Source: JAJYZP01 sp049964535 (GTDB lineage: Bacteria; Actinomycetota; Acidimicrobiia; Acidimicrobiales; Acidimicrobiaceae). Taken from it: DNA of 38,124 bases. The notes under the pieces were generated by a model, which worked only from the letters and a program-made list of their open reading frames with translations, did not search any database and was not told the DNA's origin. Numbering within the stretch: the stretch's first letter is position 1; each line of letters opens with the position of its first letter. The position numbers were made by a program, and so were the translations under genes. The DNA lies in contig JBMFXG010000003.1 in the NCBI GenBank assembly GCA_049964535.1, positions 1 through 38,124 of the forward strand. Direction: 5' to 3'. Shown piece after piece: positions 32,509-38,124 of this stretch.

Positions 32509-34182
32509 ATGACAGCACAGCATCAAAAAGGTCGGAACCTAACTTTGATCTCCAACGCAGTACCATCTTCCGAGGTCCATCGGACCCTCGAGGCAGAGGG
32601 CTTTGCGATCACGCACTCGACACCTTCTCTCGAGGTCTCGGTGCAGTCGACTCCGATGACGGTTGTGCTCACCGATAGCGAAGGCTTCGTGGCGACAGCG
32701 CTTCAACGTCAGAAGGACGCTCCATCAACTGTGATCCTCTGCGCTCCAGAGCGATCCGGGGCTTTGTCACCTATGGAATCACTCCACTTCAGTGCCTCCT
32801 TCGAGGACAGCGAATGGTTTCTTCGCTTCACCGTAGATCTCCCCCTCTCGCTTCCACAACATCCAGAAGTTCGAGTGACTGGACCTCTCTCTATCGTCGA
32901 TCTACCTCGGGAAGCACCAGATTCGCAAGCGATCGCCTGGGTCAACATTGCAATGGAAGATCACGTAGTTGTGGCTCGCACCCACATCAATGGAGTCAAC
33001 CTGATCATCTGCGGCCTACCCATCTCCCACCTTACGGAGGCCAATCGAGCACTCGTGCATGCTCTCGTATCCACCACACTGCCTCAAGCGGTGCGCCGAC
33101 GAAGTTCGTCTAACTCCACCCTCGGCCTTGCAGTTGTTGGATACGGTCCCTACGGTGGGATGGGATACTTTCACGGATCTGCCGCCAACGCAACAGAGGG
33201 TCTCACCTTCGTTGCAGCTGTTGATCCAAGCGACGAGCGGCGCCAACAAGCAAGTCAAGACTTTCCAGCTATCGCAACCTACGATAGCGTGGAGAAACTC
33301 GCACACGATGACGCCGTTGATATCGTTGTAATCGCAACACCTCCATCGTCACACTTCGAACTCGCCATGGCGATGCTACAAGCCTCGAAGCACGTGGTGG
33401 TGGAGAAGCCCCTCTGCCTCACGACCGCCGAAGCGGAGGAGCTCATTCGAACTGCCGAGGAGCGCGATCTCGTCCTTACCGTTAACCAAAATCGGAGATG
33501 GGACCAAGACTATCGAACGATCAAATATCTCATTGAGACCGGCGTGCTCGGCGAAGTATTCAACATCGAGACCTTCGTCGGAGGGTTTGAGCACCCATGT
33601 CGTGCTTGGCATTCGGATGAGTCGGTCTCAGGTGGCATAGCTTACGACTGGGGTGCCCACCATATCGACTGGATTCTTCAGCTCTACGGCTCAGCACCAC
33701 TCTCAGTCCACGCACATGGTCACAAGCGTAAGTGGTTCGAGGTCACCAATCTCGATCAAATACGGATCAATATGACCTTCAGTGAAGGGCGCGAAGCGAC
33801 CTTTTTTCAAAGCGAGATCGCAGCCTTCCGAAAGCCAAAGTTCTATATTCAAGGCACCAAGGGGACCTTGGTCGGTGAGTACCGGCCGATAACCATCGAG
33901 AGCGTACGCCCAATAGACGGGTACACCCACGAAACCTTCCACCACGCCGAAGCACCGGCCCAACTCACGCTTGGTATCTACGAAGGCGAGCGAGGCGTCT
34001 CGGTGGCCGACGTTCCCCTCGTAGAGCCTGATAGAAACGGGCTACACCGGAACTTGGCCGATCACCTGCTTCTTGGAACCGAACTCGAGGTCGACGTTCG
34101 AGAAGTTGCAAACGTCATTACGATTCTTGAGAAGGCTCACCATCTTTCGAAAACCGGTCTCAACGACGATGGGCGGCTATGA
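32509..34182 (+). CDS. Gfo/Idh/MocA-type oxidoreductase with an extra N-terminal domain
   Basis: A 557-residue protein. Residues about 205-550 are a standard Gfo/Idh/MocA enzyme: Rossmann fold with GYGPYGGMG (211-219), VEKPLC with K300 and a C-terminal alpha/beta domain with DWGAHHIDWIL. It likely oxidises or reduces a sugar or cyclitol using NAD(P). Residues 1-200 form a separate alpha/beta-looking domain (TVVLTDSEGF, NGVNLIICGLPISHL) that I do not recognise with confidence; a ThuA or amidotransferase-like fold is one guess. AAAGGTGA precedes the ATG. It starts a co-directional set of five genes. Confidence 0.8.
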   Translation: MTAQHQKGRNLTLISNAVPSSEVHRTLEAEGFAITHSTPSLEVSVQSTPMTVVLTDSEGFVATALQRQKDAPSTVILCAPERSGALSPMESLHFSASFEDSEWFLRFTVDLPLSLPQHPEVRVTGPLSIVDLPREAPDSQAIAWVNIAMEDHVVVARTHINGVNLIICGLPISHLTEANRALVHALVSTTLPQAVRRRSSSNSTLGLAVVGYGPYGGMGYFHGSAANATEGLTFVAAVDPSDERRQQASQDFPAIATYDSVEKLAHDDAVDIVVIATPPSSHFELAMAMLQASKHVVVEKPLCLTTAEAEELIRTAEERDLVLTVNQNRRWDQDYRTIKYLIETGVLGEVFNIETFVGGFEHPCRAWHSDESVSGGIAYDWGAHHIDWILQLYGSAPLSVHAHGHKRKWFEVTNLDQIRINMTFSEGREATFFQSEIAAFRKPKFYIQGTKGTLVGEYRPITIESVRPIDGYTHETFHHAEAPAQLTLGIYEGERGVSVADVPLVEPDRNGLHRNLADHLLLGTELEVDVREVANVITILEKAHHLSKTGLNDDGRL

Positions 34183-35177
34183 GTCACGCCACAGAGGGCG
34201 AAAAGGTACGGTTCGGGGTCGTCGGTCTCGGTAGCTACGTTGCCCGTGTCGCAGTCATTCCTGCACTGCGCCGTTCGCCATACGCCGAACTCGTTGCAAT
34301 CTCCACGACCACAGGTCCTCGAGACGATTTCGAGCTCCATGGAGACGAACGACTTCTCTTCGGGGTAGAGGAGATCTTGTCTGACGATTCAGTCGAGGCG
34401 CTCTACCTCCCACTTCCTAACGATCTGCACCTAGAATTTATCGAGCGATCCCTCGAAACAGGCAAGCACGTTCTCTGCGAAAAGCCCATAACGACTACTG
34501 CAGCAGAGCTTGCAGCCCTCAATGAAGTAGTTCACAGCTCGCAATTCATTGTTGCTGAGGCGTTTATGACTGCATACCACAGAAGGGTCAACGAGGTCAT
34601 TGCCATGGCTCAAGCGAACCGATTCGGCGAGGTGATCTCAATCTCATCTAGCTTCACTGGTCAACTCGAACCGTTGGATGGGTATCGAACGGTCGCTGCT
34701 CGCGGAGGAGGATCCCTCTGGGATATCGGGATCTACGCGCTCTATCCGGTTCTGGAGATCTTTGGACCCACTCCTCAACGGGTAGCGGTCTCGTCTATCG
34801 ACCGCTTTCTTCCTCCAATTGATACCACGTTCGAAGCGCTCTTGAGCTACGAGGGCGGTCGAAGCGCTCACATCCGAACTTCGTTTACGGCCGGTGAATC
34901 GCAACGTCTTGAGATCGTAGGAACCGAAGCGATCGCAACGGTGGAGCGCGCCTCAACCCCACTGTTTACCGATCGAACCATTGAGATCACCACTCGCTCC
35001 GGAGATCGCGAGCTCGTGACAGTCGAAGGCTGCGATCCGTACCAGGCTATGGTCGATGAGGTTTCGCTTGCGTTTCGATCAACTCGAGAACCCCGTTGGA
35101 ACCACACTCGCTCTGTGCAAATGAACGAACTCCTCCTGCGCCTCAGCACTGAGCTCGATACTGTTCGGAATCACTGA
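34179..35177 (+). CDS. Gfo/Idh/MocA-type oxidoreductase
   Basis: A 332-residue enzyme of normal family length: Rossmann fold at the start (VRFGVVGLGSYVARVAVIPAL), YLPLPNDLH, CEKPI with K102, then the substrate domain with GGGSLWDIGIYALYP, resembling dihydrodiol dehydrogenase or glucose-fructose oxidoreductase relatives. It overlaps the previous oxidoreductase as ATGA, so the two are likely partners acting on related substrates. Unlike its neighbour it has no extra domain. The substrate is not apparent. Confidence 0.88.
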   Translation: MSHATEGEKVRFGVVGLGSYVARVAVIPALRRSPYAELVAISTTTGPRDDFELHGDERLLFGVEEILSDDSVEALYLPLPNDLHLEFIERSLETGKHVLCEKPITTTAAELAALNEVVHSSQFIVAEAFMTAYHRRVNEVIAMAQANRFGEVISISSSFTGQLEPLDGYRTVAARGGGSLWDIGIYALYPVLEIFGPTPQRVAVSSIDRFLPPIDTTFEALLSYEGGRSAHIRTSFTAGESQRLEIVGTEAIATVERASTPLFTDRTIEITTRSGDRELVTVEGCDPYQAMVDEVSLAFRSTREPRWNHTRSVQMNELLLRLSTELDTVRNH

Positions 35178-35201
35178 TCACTTCTCAGCGTTGAAAGACC
35201 C

Positions 35202-36065
35202 GTGCAATCAACAGACTTCGTAACCTCCGATGGTGTGCGACTCCACTACCTTCACTGGGATGGCGCTGGAAGAGCAATCATTATGATTCACGGCCTCGCC
35301 TCGAACGCAGAGCTCTGGGGGCAGATGGCTGACACACTCGCTCTTCGGGGCTACAAGTGCGCAGCGCTGGATCAGCGAGGTCACGGACTCTCCGATCGAC
35401 CAACCAGTGGCTACGACTATGACCGAATCACAACGGACCTCGATGAGTTCCTCACCATGCTCTCCGTTATCGATCTCGGATGGAAAGATCCAATCCTCGT
35501 TGGACAGTCGTGGGGCTGCTCCGTAGTTGAATCCTACGCTCAGCGCTTCCCAGAGAAGATCTCCGGCCTCGTGCTAATCGACGGTGGGTACTCGGTCATG
35601 AAGCGGGCCTTCCCCACGTGGGAGCTGTGCACCGCTTCGCTCACACCTCCTCGACTCACAGGAGTATCGCTTCGAGAGGTCGAAGAGTTCCTCCGGACAT
35701 CGCACCCTGACTGGCCCGAGCGCGCCATACAAGCGACCATGAGCAATCTAGAAACAGACGAACACGGACAGGCACGAGCCCGTCTTCGTTTCGAGGCACA
35801 CATGGAGATCCTGCACGAGCTCTGGAACTTCAATACCGTTGAGGTGGCACAGAAGGTCTCTACACCTACCGTATTCATCACCGCACTTAATGACACAATG
35901 GGTGGCAGTAGGAGCAAGCGAGAGAACGTCCAAGAGATCCAGTCTGCCCTCGGTGGACCTTCATCTGCTCACTTCATCGAGGGTGATCACGACCTCCACG
36001 CACAATTTCCCGAGAAACTCACTGAACTGCTACTCCAAGAGATGAACCAGGGGGTTCTACGATGA
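35202..36065 (+). CDS. Alpha/beta hydrolase
   Basis: This is a 287-residue alpha/beta-hydrolase fold protein. The oxyanion motif is IHGLAS (29-34), followed by DQRGHGLS. The nucleophile elbow is GQSWGC with S103, the acid is near D231 (ALNDTMGG) and the likely catalytic His is H263 (EGDHDLH). A short cap domain lies at about 130-210. The start is a GTG at 35202 with a weak ribosome site. It lies 24 nt behind the second oxidoreductase and overlaps the next gene (ATGA), so it probably hydrolyses an ester or lactone in the same pathway. The substrate is unknown. Confidence 0.88.
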   Translation: MQSTDFVTSDGVRLHYLHWDGAGRAIIMIHGLASNAELWGQMADTLALRGYKCAALDQRGHGLSDRPTSGYDYDRITTDLDEFLTMLSVIDLGWKDPILVGQSWGCSVVESYAQRFPEKISGLVLIDGGYSVMKRAFPTWELCTASLTPPRLTGVSLREVEEFLRTSHPDWPERAIQATMSNLETDEHGQARARLRFEAHMEILHELWNFNTVEVAQKVSTPTVFITALNDTMGGSRSKRENVQEIQSALGGPSSAHFIEGDHDLHAQFPEKLTELLLQEMNQGVLR

Positions 36066-37339
36066 CAATGCCACTCGGCAAGATCTGTATCATGGGGTCG
36101 GGAGAGACTGCACCGACAATGGTGAAGGTGCATCGTCGTCTTCTCGACGCTCTTCCACCGAACCGGACCAATGTCCTTCTCGACACACCGTTCGGTTTTC
36201 AAGAGAACGCTGATGAGCTCGCAGCGAAGGCTCTCGAGTACTTTAAAACGTCGCTCCAGAGCGAGTTTCAAGTCGCAAGCCTACGCAGCGCTGAGCTTGC
36301 TTCGAGTTATGAGCGAGAGCGCTTTCTAAATAGCGTCAACCGAGCGGACTATATCTTCGCCGGGCCCGGGAGTCCGACCTACGCACTCGATAACTGGCGT
36401 GCCATCGAGCTTGGGAAACTCCTCAAGGAGCGAGTCCAACTCGGAGCCACGGTGACATTCTCTTCTGCAGCAGCACTGACTCTGGGCGCATCGACGCTTC
36501 CCGTCTACGAGGTGTACAAGGTCGGAAGTAAGCCCTACTGGAACGAGGGTCTCAACCTTCTCGAACTGCTCGACATCGACGTAGCCGTAATCCCCCACTA
36601 CAACAACCAAGAGGGCGGCCATCATGACACCCGCTTCTGCTACATGGGTGAGCATCGACTCAGCTATCTAGAAACGTTGTTGCCACAGGGTCGATACGTA
36701 CTCGGGATCGACGAGCACACCGGAATCGTCATCGATCCGCAGACGCGAACTGTGTCGGTCGTCGGAAACGGTTCGCTCACACTCCGTAAAGACGGTCGGT
36801 CGCTCGTCTACGAATCAGGCACTGAGCTCTCGCTCGAAGATCTCGTAGCTCCTCCGTGGACGGCAGAGAGAACCGAAGCAGCTCCAACTACAACGTCAGC
36901 GGGTTCCATCTCACCTGAAGGGACCTTCGAACCATCCTCGGGCCCCTCTCCTCTCTCTGAAGAGATCCGAGAACTTGGGCGCCGATTTGATACCGCCCTT
37001 ACGGCGCAGCGGGCCTCAGACGCTGTCGAGGCTATCCTCGATCTCGACGACCTGCTCGTCGCATGGTCCGCCGATACCTTGCAGTCCGACGACCTCACAG
37101 CGGGCCGTAAGATCCTCAGATCGATGATCCTTCGCCTCGGAGACGCCGCCGTAATGGGTCTACGGGACCCCAAAGAGGCTATTACTCCACTCGTAGAGGG
37201 CGTCCTCGAGCTTCGTCGCTCGGTCCGAAACGACAAAGACTACAAGCGGTCAGACGAGATACGAGACCTCTTGGTCGCGAATCGTATCGAAGTAAAAGAT
37301 ACGCCCGACGGTACGCTGTGGGAACTCATCGAAGCGTAG
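36062..37339 (+). CDS. Peptidase-S51-like (type 1 amidotransferase-like) domain fused to a CysRS-type C-terminal domain
   Basis: A 425-residue two-part protein. Residues about 5-262 resemble the peptidase E/cyanophycinase group: IMGSGETAPTM, FAGPGSPTYAL and a nucleophile elbow FSSAAAL at 133-139, in which S135 replaces the usual G-x-S-A-G context with F-S-S-A-A; PHYNNQ and DEHTG follow. Residues about 263-296 are a Pro/Thr/Ser linker. Residues about 297-425 look like the C-terminal helical and anticodon-side domain of cysteinyl-tRNA synthetase (RRFDTALTAQRASDAVEAIL; KDYKRSDEIRDLLVANRI; VKDTPDGTLWEL). No synthetase catalytic HIGH or KMSKS motif is present. A tRNA-Glu gene follows 33 nt later. 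Confidence 0.8.
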   Translation: MTMPLGKICIMGSGETAPTMVKVHRRLLDALPPNRTNVLLDTPFGFQENADELAAKALEYFKTSLQSEFQVASLRSAELASSYERERFLNSVNRADYIFAGPGSPTYALDNWRAIELGKLLKERVQLGATVTFSSAAALTLGASTLPVYEVYKVGSKPYWNEGLNLLELLDIDVAVIPHYNNQEGGHHDTRFCYMGEHRLSYLETLLPQGRYVLGIDEHTGIVIDPQTRTVSVVGNGSLTLRKDGRSLVYESGTELSLEDLVAPPWTAERTEAAPTTTSAGSISPEGTFEPSSGPSPLSEEIRELGRRFDTALTAQRASDAVEAILDLDDLLVAWSADTLQSDDLTAGRKILRSMILRLGDAAVMGLRDPKEAITPLVEGVLELRRSVRNDKDYKRSDEIRDLLVANRIEVKDTPDGTLWELIEA

Positions 37340-37372
37340 TAGCCCGCCAGCTACTAGATTTGTTAAAGTCCA

Positions 37373-37445
37373 GCCCCCATCGTCTAGCGGCCTAGGACAT
37401 CGCCCTTTCACGGCGGCGGCACGGGTTCGAATCCCGTTGGGGGTG
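37373..37445 (+). tRNA. tRNA-Glu(UUC)
   Basis: The cloverleaf folds fully. Acceptor GCCCCCA pairs with TGGGGGT (a G-U at 1-72 as in other actinobacterial tRNA-Glu). D-stem GTCT/GGAC, anticodon stem TCGCC/GGCGG with loop CTTTCAC (anticodon TTC at 37407-37409) and T-stem ACGGG/CCCGT with loop TTCGAAT are all intact. The discriminator is G and no CCA is encoded. It is 33 nt downstream of the fusion gene. Confidence 0.97.
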
Positions 37446-37772
37446 CGGTTCCGACTCTCGAAATCATCTCCTAGTCAGCTGGGCCAAGAGTGGAGAGAGA
37501 AGAGATTTCGAGTCAGGTACCCTGGACCCTCCGCCTCTGAGGCGGTCTATCGGGCTCTTCCGTTTCTAGCGGGGTTAGCCCTCCTATTTCAACCGAGGTG
37601 TTGCGAGCGGTTGACTGTCTGCATCCGAGCATTTCTCTACAAGTGACGGAGAGATCGTGTAATACTCGGCTTGTAGGGCCGCTCATGGTGCCTGCGGCAT
37701 GGGTCGACGCTCGCAGCGAGTTCTCTCGGTGCGGCAGAGGCGCTCTGTTGGCGTGAAGGGTCTGTCTCCCCG
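37446..37772. other. Gene-free stretch between tRNA-Glu and the transposase fragment
   Basis: I see no credible gene. There is an imperfect inverted repeat (GACTC-TC-GAAATC near 37450 and GATTTCGAGTC near 37504) and a hairpin at 37531-37545. A short palindrome CTCGCAGCGAG lies at 37710-37720. The right end probably contains the terminal sequence of the insertion element, but its exact border is not identified. Confidence 0.45.
37531..37545 (+). terminator. Hairpin downstream of tRNA-Glu, possible terminator
   Basis: CCGCCTC-T-GAGGCGG is a perfect 15-nt palindrome that can form a GC-rich stem, about 85 nt after the tRNA. A mildly T-rich but not continuous tract follows. It could end the tRNA transcript. 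Confidence 0.4.
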
Positions 37773-38060
37773 TCAGGTCACCACAATGGAGTCAAGGACT
37801 CTCCAGTTGGGCTTGCCGGCGTAGAGTAGTGCTCGAATGCGGTAGTTGTCGAAATTGGTGAATCCAAAGGCGACACGCTTGACTCTTTTGATCAGGTTGT
37901 TCAGCCCCTCAGTTGGACCATTGGTGATCCGGATCTCATGGAAGGCCATAATCTTTTCAAACCAGTACGTGATGGTCTTACCGAGCTTTCGAAGCTCAGA
38001 GGGCATGGACTCTTGTGCGGTACGTGCAACAATCTCTTCTAAACCGAACTTATGCGTATG
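37773..38060 (-). pseudogene. ISL3-family transposase, C-terminal fragment
   Basis: The last 95 or so codons carry the conserved end of an ISL3-type DDE transposase: EIRITNGPTEGLNNLIKRVK and VAFGFTNFDNYRIRALLYAG, with the catalytic Glu in the N-G-P-T-E-G motif. The same frame meets a TAA at 38111-38109, and upstream of about 38060 it turns into the tandem repeat. Nothing resembling the central or N-terminal domains is present, so this is a 5'-truncated remnant and cannot be an active transposase. An internal ATG at 38006 gives 77 residues only. Confidence 0.8.
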
Positions 38061-38124
38061 CTGAACCCTTGGACCAGTCGCTTGAGTCTTTGGACCAGCG
38101 CTGAATTCTTAGGACCATTCCTGT
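38061..38124. repeat. 20-bp tandem repeat running off the window
   Basis: Three consecutive 20-bp units at 38061-38080, 38081-38100 and 38101-38120 share the pattern CTnnAnyCTTnGGACCAnnn, and a fourth begins with CTGT at the edge. The GGACCA core is exact in all three. The array directly abuts the point where the transposase fragment loses similarity. Confidence 0.75.

Noticed and set aside
37373..38124. Integrated mobile element using tRNA-Glu as attachment site
   Set aside because: No duplicate of the tRNA 3' end is seen within the window and no integrase is present; only an IS remnant follows.

Overview
The window looks like chromosomal DNA of a flagellated actinobacterium. The evidence is a ctaA gene preceded by an ABC-2 exporter, a clpS-DUF2017 pair, a SenX3/RegX3-like pair, SCO6880-type transfer proteins and an actinobacterial-style tRNA-Glu. 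Moderate GC together with a full flagellar and chemotaxis set and FliW/CsrA points to the Acidimicrobiia; a Ferrimicrobium-like iron oxidiser is my best guess. The genus is inferred from gene content, not demonstrated.

Region 1 (about 300-18430, almost all on the minus strand) is the late flagellar and chemotaxis locus. Read in the direction of transcription it holds flgN-flgK-flgL-fliW; then cheA-cheW-cheY-cheB-cheR; then cheY-cheX-cheX-like-glycosyltransferase; then fliC-fliD-fliS and a small FliT-position protein. csrA is the only plus-strand gene here and runs convergently into fliW. I find sigma-28-type promoters with shared elements ahead of cheY (the best match), fliC, cheA and possibly flgN. 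The fliC leader carries three ANGGA motifs, one inside the Shine-Dalgarno, which fits FliW-CsrA control of flagellin translation.

Region 2 (about 18486-24237, minus strand) is a compact, translationally coupled five-gene type IV secretion-like operon: a small two-helix protein, a TrbL/VirB6-like channel, an SCO6880-family protein, a short VirB4-type ATPase and a VirD4-type coupling ATPase. No relaxase, integrase, lytic transglycosylase or replication gene is visible. The operon abuts flgN on one side. On the other it is controlled from an AT-rich intergenic region with a perfect 22-bp palindrome, shared with a divergent two-component system.

Region 3 (24238-32467) is housekeeping: a membrane-less PhoR/SenX3-like kinase and its response regulator; a Fur-family regulator; sdhC-sdhD without sdhA or sdhB, preceded by an unlisted 41-residue one-helix protein; serS; an ABC-2 exporter; ctaA; clpS; and DUF2017.

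Region 4 (32509-37339) is a five-gene plus-strand set, apparently one operon: two Gfo/Idh/MocA oxidoreductases, an alpha/beta hydrolase and an unusual fusion of a peptidase-S51-like domain with a cysteinyl-tRNA-synthetase-like C-terminal domain. It is followed by tRNA-Glu(UUC). The window ends in a 5'-truncated ISL3-type transposase next to a 20-bp tandem repeat that runs off the edge.
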